64,000 nt of DNA from Actinomadura citrea. GTDB lineage: Bacteria > Actinomycetota > Actinomycetes > Streptosporangiales > Streptosporangiaceae. The stretch lies in NCBI RefSeq assembly GCF_013409045.1, contig NZ_JACCBT010000001.1:5704001-5768000 (forward strand), given 5' to 3'. A model generated the notes under the pieces. That model was not told the origin of the DNA and ran no database searches. It saw nothing but the letters and a program-made list of their open reading frames with translations. Position 1 is the stretch's first letter. Every line of letters starts with the position of its first letter. Of the stretch, positions 16,613 through 24,361 are shown piece after piece. Both the position numbers and the translations under genes were made by a program.

Positions 16613-17269
16613 ATGGACAGCGTGGCGAGGAAGTTCGACCTGACGATGCTGTACGCCGCCTACGACGCCTTCCGCCGCGACGCGGCCCGGTTGGAGACGG
16701 CGGCTGCGCGGACCGCCGCCCGGCCCGGCTCCGCTCTCGGCTGGGCCTCGGCCGCGAGCACCTGGTCCCTGTTCACCTCCCACTGGAGCCTCCAGGACCG
16801 CGCCGAGAAGAACGCCCTCTGGACGGTCATGTACGCCAAGGACGCCGACGGGCCCGGTCGGATCGGCGTGGTCCTCGACGCCATGGCGGCGCTGGCGTTG
16901 AAGGCCGTCCCGCTGATCGACGGCGTGGACGCGGCGCTGGAGCACCGCGACCGCGCCGCGTTCGCCGGGTACGCGCGCGACCTGCGGGCCTCGGTGGACG
17001 CGCTGCTGGACTTCAAGGAGTCCAACGCCCTGCCCCTGATCCAGGAGACCCTCACCCCGTTCGAGTGGGGCACCTTCGACGTGGAGTTCCGTCGCGGGCT
17101 GGGGCTTCGCGGACTCGGGGTGTTCCTGCCCTGGCTGCTCGACGGCGCCCCGGACGGCACCCGCCGCGCCGTGCTGGGGCTGCTCCCGCCGCCGATCCGG
17201 CTCTGCTACCGGGCGCGCTGGCGTCCGCGCTACCTGCGCCGCGGCAGGCTCGCCGTCCCGGCGCGCTGA
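16613..17269 (+). CDS. Hemerythrin-like helical protein (tentative)
   Basis: A 218-residue, alpha-helical soluble protein. It begins MDSVARKFDLTMLYAAYDAFRRDAARLE, contains a hydrophobic WSLFTSHWSLQDRAEKNALW segment and LKAVPLIDGVDAALEHRDR, which resemble the H-x(n)-H-x(3)-E spacing of hemerythrin HHE-type proteins found in actinobacteria, but the full set of seven iron ligands is not evident. The C-terminus is Arg-rich (CYRARWRPRYLRRGR). GGGAGG lies 7 bp before the start. It precedes the lone cytochrome b gene by 138 bp in the same direction. Family assignment is uncertain. Confidence 0.6.
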   Translation: MDSVARKFDLTMLYAAYDAFRRDAARLETAAARTAARPGSALGWASAASTWSLFTSHWSLQDRAEKNALWTVMYAKDADGPGRIGVVLDAMAALALKAVPLIDGVDAALEHRDRAAFAGYARDLRASVDALLDFKESNALPLIQETLTPFEWGTFDVEFRRGLGLRGLGVFLPWLLDGAPDGTRRAVLGLLPPPIRLCYRARWRPRYLRRGRLAVPAR

Positions 17270-17407
17270 CCCCCGCCCGCCGAGACGGCGCGTCACCGCC
17301 TCGCCGTGTGACGCGGTCCACATCCAGGAATGTCACATTTGTCGGCCGAGGTCGGTCTTTTTCCCCAGAAGCGCGACTGCCCAGAGCGCGACGGAGGGAT
17401 GCGGACG

Positions 17408-19078
17408 ATGGCGGGAACGACGGCGCCCGGTGGGGCGCGGGCCGGCACACGGAGGCCGCCCAAGGGAGTGGACGTCACGGTTCGGGCGCTGGACGAGCGG
17501 TTCGGCACCACCGGATTCGCGCGCAAGGCGCTGCGCAAGGCCTTCCCGGACCAGTGGACCTTCCTGCTCGGCGAGATCGCGATGTACTCCTTCGTGATCA
17601 TTCTGCTGACCGGGGTGTACCTGACGCTGTTCTTCAAGCCGAGCATGCACGAGGTCGTCTACAACGGCTCGTACACGAAGCTGAAGGGCGTGGAGATGAG
17701 CGAGGCGTACGCCTCCTCACTCAAGATCAGCTTCGACGTGCGGGGCGGCCTGCTCGTCCGGCAGATCCACCACTGGTCGACGCTCATCTTCATGGGCTCG
17801 ATCCTCGTGCACATGCTGCGCAACTTCTTCACCGGAGCGTTCCGCAAGCCCCGCGAGCTGAACTGGCTGATCGGCATCGCCATGTTCATGCTCGTGATGC
17901 TGAACGGCCTGTTCGGCTACTCGCTGCCGGACGACCTGCTGTCCGGCACGGGCCTGCGCATCCTGGAGGGCGTGCTCGCGTCGATCCCGCTGGTCGGCTC
18001 GTACGCGGTGATGTTCCTGTTCGGCGGCGAGTACCCCGGCACCGACATCATCCCGCGCCTGTACGTCATCCACGTGCTGCTGATCCCCGGCATCCTGGCG
18101 GCGCTGATCCCGCTGCACGCCGTGGTGCTGACCTGGCGGCAGACGCACACGCAGTTCCCGGGCAAGGGCAGCTCGAACACGACCGTCCGCGGCTACCCGT
18201 TCTTCCCGGTCTTCATCGCCAAGACGACGGCGTTCTTCCTGTGGGTGCTGGGCGTGACGACGCTGCTGGCCGCGTTCTTCCAGATCAACCCGATCTGGCT
18301 GTTCGGGCCCTACGACCCCGGGGCGATCAGCGCCGGGTCGCAGCCCGACTGGTACATGGGCTGGCTGGAGGGCGCGCTGCGGATCATGCCGTCCTGGGAG
18401 ATCAGCGCCTGGGGCCACACCGTCGCGATGAGCGTGGTCGTCCCGGCCCTCGTGGTGCCCGGGCTGCTCTTCACCGGCCTGGCCGTCTACCCGTTCCTGG
18501 AACGCTGGGTGACCGGCGACTCGCAGATCCACCACCTGCTGGACCGGCCCCGCGACGTCCCGGCGCGCACCGGCATCGGCGTCGGCGGCGTGGTCTTCTA
18601 CGGGGCGCTGTGGCTCGCGGGCGGCAACGACGTCCTCTCCCACAAGTTCGACGTCTCGCTGTTCTGGACGACGTGGTTCTTCCGTTTCCTCATCATCCTC
18701 GGACCGGTGCTGGCCTACGTCGTCACCTACCGGATCTGCGTCGGCCTGCAACACCGCGACCTCGGCCTGGCCCAGCACGGGCTGGAGACCGGCGTCATCC
18801 GCCAGTCGCCGGACGGGAAGTTCAGCGAGGTCGAGCGCCCGCTCCCGGACGAGGCGATCGCCGCGATCACCGATCCGCGCCCGGCCCCCGCCGCCGACCT
18901 GGACGTCCCGCCGCCCGTCGACGGCATCGACAGCCCCCGCGGCCGCACCGCCATGGGACGCATGCGCGCCGCCCTCAACCGCCGCTTCCGGGCCGATCTG
19001 GCCGCCGTCCCCGAACGCCGCCCGGTCGAATCCGACGGCGAGCGGCCGGCGATCGAGGAGAAGGCCGCGTCACGCTGA
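17408..19078 (+). CDS. qcrB: Cytochrome bc1 complex cytochrome b subunit (orphan paralogue)
   Basis: Membrane cytochrome b of the menaquinol-cytochrome c reductase, 556 residues with about eight helices in the core. The haem ligands are seen as H121/H122 and H135 in QIHHWSTLIFMGSILVHMLR, and H222 and H237 in VIHVLLIPGILAALIPLH. The quinol-site motif is PDWY, the actinobacterial form of PEWY, followed by MGW. The extended C-terminal tail (about 100 residues, Pro/Arg-rich) is usual in actinobacteria. ATG 17408 is placed 9 bp after GGAGGG. In actinobacteria qcrB normally follows qcrC and qcrA; neither is here, so this is a second, isolated copy. Confidence 0.93.
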   Translation: MAGTTAPGGARAGTRRPPKGVDVTVRALDERFGTTGFARKALRKAFPDQWTFLLGEIAMYSFVIILLTGVYLTLFFKPSMHEVVYNGSYTKLKGVEMSEAYASSLKISFDVRGGLLVRQIHHWSTLIFMGSILVHMLRNFFTGAFRKPRELNWLIGIAMFMLVMLNGLFGYSLPDDLLSGTGLRILEGVLASIPLVGSYAVMFLFGGEYPGTDIIPRLYVIHVLLIPGILAALIPLHAVVLTWRQTHTQFPGKGSSNTTVRGYPFFPVFIAKTTAFFLWVLGVTTLLAAFFQINPIWLFGPYDPGAISAGSQPDWYMGWLEGALRIMPSWEISAWGHTVAMSVVVPALVVPGLLFTGLAVYPFLERWVTGDSQIHHLLDRPRDVPARTGIGVGGVVFYGALWLAGGNDVLSHKFDVSLFWTTWFFRFLIILGPVLAYVVTYRICVGLQHRDLGLAQHGLETGVIRQSPDGKFSEVERPLPDEAIAAITDPRPAPAADLDVPPPVDGIDSPRGRTAMGRMRAALNRRFRADLAAVPERRPVESDGERPAIEEKAASR

Positions 19079-19636
19079 CCCGGGCCGCTCGAACAGGAGG
19101 CGGATGACCGGGTCGGCGGCCTTCACGGGGTCGTCGCCGAGGTCCCGCAGGGCGCCGCTCAGCCACAGGTGGGCGAAGCCGTGCACGATCGACCAGGCGG
19201 CGATCCCGGCCGTCCGGTCCCCCGCGGCACGGCCGGGCGCGGCGCCGCGGACGCCCTCGGCGAGGGCCCGGCCGGCGCGGTCGCGGGCGGCGGCCACCTC
19301 CGGGTCGTCGGGGCGGTAGAGCGCGGGCGCGAACATGACCTCGAAGTGGACCCGGTGCTCGACGGCGAACCGCACGTAGGCGAGCCCGACGCCGTGCAGG
19401 TCGCTCCCGGCGGCCTCCAGGGCGTCGGCGAACAGCGTGTACCCCTCGGCGGCGACGGCCGTCAGCACGCCGGCCTTGTCGCCGAAGTGGTGGGCGGGCG
19501 CGGCGTGCGACACCCCGGCGCGGCGCGCCAGCTCGCGCAGGCTCCACGTCGCCGGGCCCGCCTCGGCGATCGCCTCGATGGCGGCGTCGAGTACGGCGCG
19601 CCTCAGGTTGCCATGGTGGTAGCCGTCACCGCTCAT
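19070..19636 (-). CDS. TetR-family transcriptional regulator
   Basis: A 188-residue repressor. The N-terminal helix-turn-helix is YHHGNLRRAVLDAAIEAIAE followed by SLRELARRAGVSHAAPAHHF and DKAGVLTAVAAEGY. The C-terminal ligand domain (FAVEHRVHFEVMFAPALYRPDDPEV, WSIVHGFAHLWLSGAL) matches the TetR_C_13/WHG type. Its stop overlaps the convergent qcrB stop region by 9 bp. Target genes are not evident; it may regulate itself or qcrB. Confidence 0.88.
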   Translation of the reverse strand: MSGDGYHHGNLRRAVLDAAIEAIAEAGPATWSLRELARRAGVSHAAPAHHFGDKAGVLTAVAAEGYTLFADALEAAGSDLHGVGLAYVRFAVEHRVHFEVMFAPALYRPDDPEVAAARDRAGRALAEGVRGAAPGRAAGDRTAGIAAWSIVHGFAHLWLSGALRDLGDDPVKAADPVIRLLFERPGSA

Positions 19637-19671
19637 GCCCGAAATCCTAGGGCGGGAGGACGGGCGGGCCG

Positions 19672-20376
19672 TCAGTCCTGTTCCTTGGCGAACGCGCGGA
19701 GGCGGGCCAGGTCCACCACGGTGATCCTGCGCCAGCCGGTGCGGATCAGGCCCTCGCGGCGCAGCCCGCTGAGCGCGCGGGCGACGGTCTCCCGGGAGGC
19801 GTCCATCCAGCTGCCGAGCTCCTCCTGCGACAGCGGCGGCCCGATCTCGATCGACCCGTCCTCGGCGGGCGGGGCGTGGTGGGCCGAGCGCTCCGCCAGG
19901 TCGGCGAGCAGGGACGCCAGGCGCTCCGGGCCCCGGCTCGTGATGTGGGCGGTCAGCCGCCGGTCGGAGTCGTCCATGCGCTGGACGAAGGTGCCGGTGA
20001 CGAGCATCCACACGTCCGGGTGCGCGTCCAGGAACCCGGTGAAGCGTGCCGCGGGGACGACCAGGGCGCGGATCGGGGCCAGCGCGGTGACGGTCGCGGC
20101 GCGCGGCCGCCCGCCGAGCACCGCGCTCTCGGCGAGCAGGTCGCCGGGGCCGCGCACGGCCAGCACCACGTCGTGGCCGTCCTCGGTCGCGGAGGTCACC
20201 TTCGCCCAGCCCCGCTCGATGATGATCACATGGTCGGACTCGTCGCCCTGGTACACGAGCGGCGCCTTGACCGGGAACGTGCGGGGACGCGCGGCGTTGC
20301 GCAGAGCGGTGCGCTGCTCGGGTTCGAGCGCCGACCAGAACGCGGAAGGCGGAGAGGACGCCGCGTACGGTACCAA
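19672..20376 (-). CDS. Crp/Fnr-family transcriptional regulator
   Basis: A 234-residue regulator with an N-terminal cyclic-nucleotide-binding beta-roll (about 10-130, with RGPGDLLAESAVLGGRPRAATV) and a C-terminal helix-turn-helix (LSQEELGSWMDASRETVARALSGLRREGLI). No Cys cluster, so not an oxygen-sensing Fnr. The start is TTG 20376, supported by AGGAGG 7 bp upstream; there is no ATG alternative near. Its CNB domain resembles that of the fusion protein at 1983-3623 (FW.AL......R.AARPRTF and RGPGDL), so the two belong to the same lineage. Confidence 0.9.
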   Translation of the reverse strand: MVPYAASSPPSAFWSALEPEQRTALRNAARPRTFPVKAPLVYQGDESDHVIIIERGWAKVTSATEDGHDVVLAVRGPGDLLAESAVLGGRPRAATVTALAPIRALVVPAARFTGFLDAHPDVWMLVTGTFVQRMDDSDRRLTAHITSRGPERLASLLADLAERSAHHAPPAEDGSIEIGPPLSQEELGSWMDASRETVARALSGLRREGLIRTGWRRITVVDLARLRAFAKEQD

Positions 20377-20425
20377 CAGCCGCCTCCTTTGCTCAGGGTT
20401 ACCTGAACTGTAAACCCGCAGGCCC

Positions 20426-21055
20426 TCACTTGGGGACGGCGATAAGGCGCACGGCGAGCCCCGTGAAGACGGTCCCGCTGAAGATGTTCAGGGCGCGGGC
20501 GACGCGGCGGCTGCGCCGCAGCAGGTTCGCGAGGCGGCCGGAGAGCAGGCCGACGCAGCCGTCCACGGCAAGGCCGATCAGGACGAGCGTGACCCCGAGG
20601 ACGAGCAGTTGCACCATCGGATGCCCCATGGAGGGGTTCACGAACTGCGGCAGGAAGGCGATGTTGAAGAGGATCACCTTGGGGTTCAGCAGGTTCGTGA
20701 CGACGCCCTGCCAGAACGCGCGGAGCCGCCCCGGGCCGACGGGGGCCGCGTCCTCCTCGCCGGATTCGCCGCGGTCCCGGAACGACTTGATCGCGAGGTA
20801 GAGCAGGTAGGCGGCGCCGGCCCAGCGCAGCACGTGGTACAGCGCCGGCAGCGCGGTGAACAGGGCGGAGAGGCCCAGCGTCGCGGCGACCGCGTGGGTC
20901 AGGGCACCGGTGGCGACCCCCGCCGCAGCCATGAGGCCCGTGCCCGGGCCGCCGCGCCCGCCCATCGCGACGATGAACATCATGTCGGGGCCGGGCGTGA
21001 CGCAGAGCGCGAGGGCGGCGACAACGAACGCCGCATAAAGGGAGGTATCGACCAT
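20426..21055 (-). CDS. LysE/RhtB-family exporter
   Basis: A 209-residue amino-acid or metabolite exporter with five to six transmembrane helices. Family motifs: the N-terminal LCVTPGPDMMFIVAMGGRGG, GVATGALTHAVAATLGLSAL, RWAGAAYLLYLAIKSFRDR and FWQGVVTNLLNPKVILFNIAFLPQF. ATG 21055 (MVDTSLYAAF) is chosen over the upstream frame extension. Single gene upstream of the Crp-type regulator in the same direction, 49 bp apart. Substrate unknown. Confidence 0.9.
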   Translation of the reverse strand: MVDTSLYAAFVVAALALCVTPGPDMMFIVAMGGRGGPGTGLMAAAGVATGALTHAVAATLGLSALFTALPALYHVLRWAGAAYLLYLAIKSFRDRGESGEEDAAPVGPGRLRAFWQGVVTNLLNPKVILFNIAFLPQFVNPSMGHPMVQLLVLGVTLVLIGLAVDGCVGLLSGRLANLLRRSRRVARALNIFSGTVFTGLAVRLIAVPK

Positions 21056-21133
21056 GCCGAAATCATGCGGCAGGAGACCGCCGCTCCGCGAGTGCATTAC
21101 GCTCCGGCGTCCCCGCGCCGCCGGCCCTGGACG

Positions 21134-21922
21134 TCAGGCCGGCCCTGGCGGCAGGGGCTCGATCGTCAGGGCCTCGTGGTCGAAGGACAGGTATCCGCCG
21201 ATCTTCGCCGCGTCCTCCAGGGGCTCCTCGTACGACCAGGCGGCGTCCTCGGCGCCGGCCAGCGACCAGTACGTCGCCTCGCCCTTGTACGGGCAGAAGG
21301 TCCGCTTCTCGCTGCGGGTCAGCAGGTCGCGGCGGACGTCCTCGGCCGGGATGTAGTACCGGTTGCGCAGCCCGGTCTCCGACAGCAGCTTCGGCCGCCC
21401 GCTCTCGGCGACGACCTCGCCGTCGAGCAGCACCCGCACACGCCGGGACGTGGCGCGGGCGTCGACGCGGTGGAACGGGTCGCGCAGATGGCCGTGGACC
21501 TCCTCGTCCTCGTCGAACCAGGCGTCCATCCGGCCCCAGTAGAAGGCCATGTGCCCGCGCAGCCACGCCGACTCCGGCTTCGGATCCGGATATCCCCAGA
21601 CCGCGTTCTCGGCCGCCCGGTCGCCCACGCGTACCGTCCAGTACACGGCGTCGCCCTTGAACGGGCAGTGCGTGGTGTGGGCGGTCTTCTCCAGCAGGTC
21701 GGAGCGCACGTCCTCCTCGGGGACGTACAGCACGGGCAGCAGCCCGGTCTCGTGCAAGAACTTCCCGCGCTCGGTGTCCAGCACCGTCTCCCCCGCGAAC
21801 CGGGCACGTACCCGGCGCGGAAAGTCGTGCATGAACAACCGGTGCGCCGGCCCGTCGATCGTGAAGTTGACCTCGTCGCCGGGCGAACCGGCGAGCGGGC
21901 CCGGCTGCATGGTCAAGGACAT
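21134..21922 (-). CDS. Tandem DUF427-domain protein
   Basis: A 262-residue cytoplasmic protein made of two DUF427 (beta-tent fold) domains. Domain 1 (about 38-115) has RRVRARFAGETVLDTERGKFLHE, LYVPEEDVRSDLL and HCPFKGDAVYW; domain 2 (about 165-250) repeats RRVRVLLDGEVVAES, YYIPAEDVRRDLL and FCPYKGEATYW. The FCP.KG(E/D)A.Y(W) motif is the family signature in both copies. A linker with WGRMDAWFDEDEEVHGH joins them. Function of the family is unknown. Stands alone. Confidence 0.88.
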   Translation of the reverse strand: MSLTMQPGPLAGSPGDEVNFTIDGPAHRLFMHDFPRRVRARFAGETVLDTERGKFLHETGLLPVLYVPEEDVRSDLLEKTAHTTHCPFKGDAVYWTVRVGDRAAENAVWGYPDPKPESAWLRGHMAFYWGRMDAWFDEDEEVHGHLRDPFHRVDARATSRRVRVLLDGEVVAESGRPKLLSETGLRNRYYIPAEDVRRDLLTRSEKRTFCPYKGEATYWSLAGAEDAAWSYEEPLEDAAKIGGYLSFDHEALTIEPLPPGPA

Positions 21923-22106
21923 GGCGCGGCTCCTCAGACTGCCTGACTATTCGACGCCGGAAGGCATCGTCTCCAGTTCACCACGGCGCGGCTTTCCCGG
22001 CGTGGCACGGCGGCGCCCCCTCGCGTCCTCCATCGCGTTCCTGGTCCTCCTCTTCGCGTTCCCGGGATACGGGAATCGATTCGCACCCGGCCTGGATTCG
22101 TCGGCG

Positions 22107-23150
22107 CTAGGCGTCACGCCGGATGCCGGTGGTGCGGGCGCGGTAGGCGCTGGGCGTCTGCCCGTAGGCGGCGCGGAACGCGCGGCTGAAGGCCGCGGCG
22201 TCCGGCAGGCCCCAGCGGTTGGCGATCGCGCCGATCCGCTGCGTGCCGAGGAACGGGTCGCCGAGTTCGCGGCGGCAGTGCTCCAGGCGGCGGGTCCGGA
22301 CGTACCGGGCGACGGTCGTCCCGGTCGGCGCGAACACCCGGTAGAGCTGGCGGACGGAGATGTGGTGCGCGGCCGCGATCGCGGCGGGGCTCAGCGACGG
22401 GTCGTGCAGGCGCGCCTCGATCCACTCCTCGATCGCCCGCAGCATCTCCGCTCCCTCCGGCGACGGGCACGAGGGCGCGCCCAGCCACTCGCCGGCCGCG
22501 CCGGTGACCAGCTCGACCAGCGCGCCGCCGAGGTGGCGGGCGTAGATCCCGTCGGCCGTGCCGAACAGGTCGTCGGCCGCGGCCCCGTCCCCCGCGGCGG
22601 GCCCGGCGCCGTTCGCGGCGTCGCCCCCGCCGGCGTCCTCGGCGCCGCTCTCGGCCAGGGCGCCGAGGAAGGACGAGACGAGCCGCCCGGTCCGGGCCCG
22701 CCCGCCGAGCAGGGTGCCGCCGAACGCGGCGAGGCGCTCCTGCGGGAGCGGGACGGCGCTGTGCGGGATCACGACGGTGAAGATGTGGTGGGCGTCGAAG
22801 GAGATCTCGACCGGACGGGTGAGGTCGTAGAACACCACGTCCCCCGCCCCGACCACGGCCCGGCGGCCGTTCTGCCGCAGCACGCACGAGCCCCGCAGCA
22901 CCAGGCCGAGCTTGTAGCACTCGCGGGTGTCGCGGGCGATCTGCCGGGCGCTGCGCCGCACCGCGTGCGCGGGCGCGTACACCTCTCCGGTCTCCACCGG
23001 ACCCAGCGCCCGGCCGCTCAGCCGGGCGGCGAACCCGCCGGGCAGGCGCGGTTGCACGTGGAACGGCCCGAAGGCCGAGCTGATCAGGTGGCGCCAGAAG
23101 TCCGCCTGGTCGCGGGCAGGGTGGTCCGAGGTGTCAACGCGCGTGGGCAT
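22107..23150 (-). CDS. AraC-family transcriptional regulator (AraC-binding-like N-terminal domain)
   Basis: A 347-residue regulator. The N-terminal ligand domain (about 10-200) contains GEVYAPAHAVRRSARQIARDTRE and VLRQNGRRAVVGAGDVVFYDLTRPVEI, typical of the OpbR/NahR-like AraC_binding_2 group; the C-terminal double helix-turn-helix is SLSPAAIAAAHHISVRQLYRVF and RIGAIANRWGLPDAAAFSRAFRAAYG. GGAGGAGCGTC precedes ATG 23150. An unusual Ala/Gly/Asp-rich loop (AEDAGGGDAANGAG) interrupts the domain. It is divergent from the intradiol dioxygenase gene, 239 bp away, and may regulate it. Confidence 0.9.
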   Translation of the reverse strand: MPTRVDTSDHPARDQADFWRHLISSAFGPFHVQPRLPGGFAARLSGRALGPVETGEVYAPAHAVRRSARQIARDTRECYKLGLVLRGSCVLRQNGRRAVVGAGDVVFYDLTRPVEISFDAHHIFTVVIPHSAVPLPQERLAAFGGTLLGGRARTGRLVSSFLGALAESGAEDAGGGDAANGAGPAAGDGAAADDLFGTADGIYARHLGGALVELVTGAAGEWLGAPSCPSPEGAEMLRAIEEWIEARLHDPSLSPAAIAAAHHISVRQLYRVFAPTGTTVARYVRTRRLEHCRRELGDPFLGTQRIGAIANRWGLPDAAAFSRAFRAAYGQTPSAYRARTTGIRRDA

Positions 23151-23389
23151 GACGCTCCTCCGGTCGGCGGGCGGGTCTCGGACGCCACCCGCAAGGCTTC
23201 TACGGCGCGTCAGGAAGGTCAATGAGCGAGTCAGTACGACGCTTCGGGCGGGCTTTGGCACTCGCCGCCAAAGTCACGGCACGCAGCGGCAAGACCGCCC
23301 CCTCCCCGGCGGCTTATACATGTCGCGGACTCGACTCCCAGGGAGCCCCGCCAACCGGAAGATCCCGGACGACCCCCGAGAGGAACCCC

Positions 23390-24073
23390 ATGCCAGCGGA
23401 CGAGCAGGAAACCGGCACCGGCCACCCCGGTGCCGGCGACGGCCAGGAGAACGGCCTCAGCCGCAAGAACTTCATCGTCGCCGCGGGCGCGGCGAGCATC
23501 GGCGCGCTCGCGCTGCCCACCGCCGTGTCCGCGGTGGCCGCGCCCGCGCAGGCCCGCACGGAGCAGCAGCCGCTCACCCCCACGCCCAAGTGCGACGACG
23601 GGGACGACTCCCCGACGCACTCGCAGATGGAGGGCCCCTACTTCAAGCCCGGCTCCCCCGAGCGCGCGTCGATCGTGACGCCCGGCATGCCGGGGACGCC
23701 CCTCACCGTGTCCGGAATCGTCTACTCGACGTCGTGCAGGCCGGTGGCCCACGCCCTGCTCGACTTCTGGCAGGCGGACTATTACGGCAATTACGACAAT
23801 TACGGCTATACGCTACGTGGACATCAATACACGGACGCGTCGGGACGATTCGCCCTGAGGACGATCGTGCCCGGCCTCTACCCCGGCCGCACCCGGCACA
23901 TCCACGTCAAGGCCCAGGCCCCCTACCAGCAGATCCTGACGACGCAGCTGTACTTCCCGAACGAGCCCCGGAACAGCTCCGACATGCTCTACGACCCCGC
24001 GCTGCTCATGAAGGTCCAGACCGGTCCCAGCGGACGCACCGCGAAGTTCGACTTCGTCCTGCGGGTGCCCTGA
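23390..24073 (+). CDS. Exported intradiol ring-cleavage dioxygenase-like protein
   Basis: A 227-residue non-haem Fe(III) dioxygenase-fold protein. The iron ligands are recognisable: Tyr in MEGPYFKPG, Tyr in VPGLYPGRTRHIHVKA and the two His of RHIH. The N-terminus carries LSRKNFIVAAGAASIGAL, a Tat-like signal in which the second Arg of the twin pair is Lys, followed by an Ala-rich h-region and a VAAPAQA cleavage site. GAGAGGA is 5 bp upstream of ATG 23390; the longer frame from 23222 is rejected. Secreted or membrane-tethered intradiol dioxygenases occur in actinobacteria and may act on lignin-derived catechols; the substrate is unknown. Confidence 0.88.
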   Translation: MPADEQETGTGHPGAGDGQENGLSRKNFIVAAGAASIGALALPTAVSAVAAPAQARTEQQPLTPTPKCDDGDDSPTHSQMEGPYFKPGSPERASIVTPGMPGTPLTVSGIVYSTSCRPVAHALLDFWQADYYGNYDNYGYTLRGHQYTDASGRFALRTIVPGLYPGRTRHIHVKAQAPYQQILTTQLYFPNEPRNSSDMLYDPALLMKVQTGPSGRTAKFDFVLRVP

Positions 24074-24120
24074 CCGGGGTTCCACGGCCGGATTCCGTCA
24101 CCGCTCCCGCGGAATCCCGG

Positions 24121-24156
24121 CCCCCCGCCAAGGCACCGGCGCGCCTTGGCGGGGGG
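24121..24156 (+). terminator. Strong hairpin after the intradiol dioxygenase gene
   Basis: Perfect 14-bp inverted repeat CCCCCCGCCAAGGC / GCCTTGGCGGGGGG with an 8-base loop, 48 bp after the stop codon. It is followed by a second hairpin at 24156-24180 (GCTCCCGC / GCGGGAGC). Confidence 0.8.
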
Positions 24157-24193
24157 CTCCCGCCAAGGCGCTGCGGGAGCTCCCGCTATGACG

Positions 24194-24221
24194 CCGCGGC
24201 GGCTCCCGCCTGCGGTTTTTT
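24194..24221 (+). terminator. Rho-independent terminator with T6 tract
   Basis: CCGCGGCGG pairs with CCGCCTGCGG (one bulged T) around a CTC loop and is followed by TTTTTT at 24216-24221. This is the only canonical stem-plus-T-run terminator seen in the window, and it is the third hairpin in a row after 24073. Confidence 0.75.
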
Positions 24222-24313
24222 GCGAGGTTCCCCCGGCGCGCCCCGCCGTTTCGCGGGGAACGGGACCGAGACGTGATGCGAATCGCCCACGAAACGGCAA
24301 AGGAATGGATAGT

Positions 24314-24351
24314 CTCCCACCGATCACTTTTAGTTGTGAGAAATCTGGGAG
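24314..24351. promoter_or_regulatory. Inverted repeat upstream of the DUF2637 gene
   Basis: CTCCCA (24314-24319) and TGGGAG (24346-24351) form an inverted repeat with 26 bp between arms; the region between is AT-rich (CACTTTTAGTTGTGAGAAAT) relative to its surroundings. The right arm also supplies the ribosome-binding GGGAG of the next gene, so this could be an operator or an RNA hairpin hiding the ribosome site. Confidence 0.4.
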
Positions 24352-24361
24352 CACACGCCGC

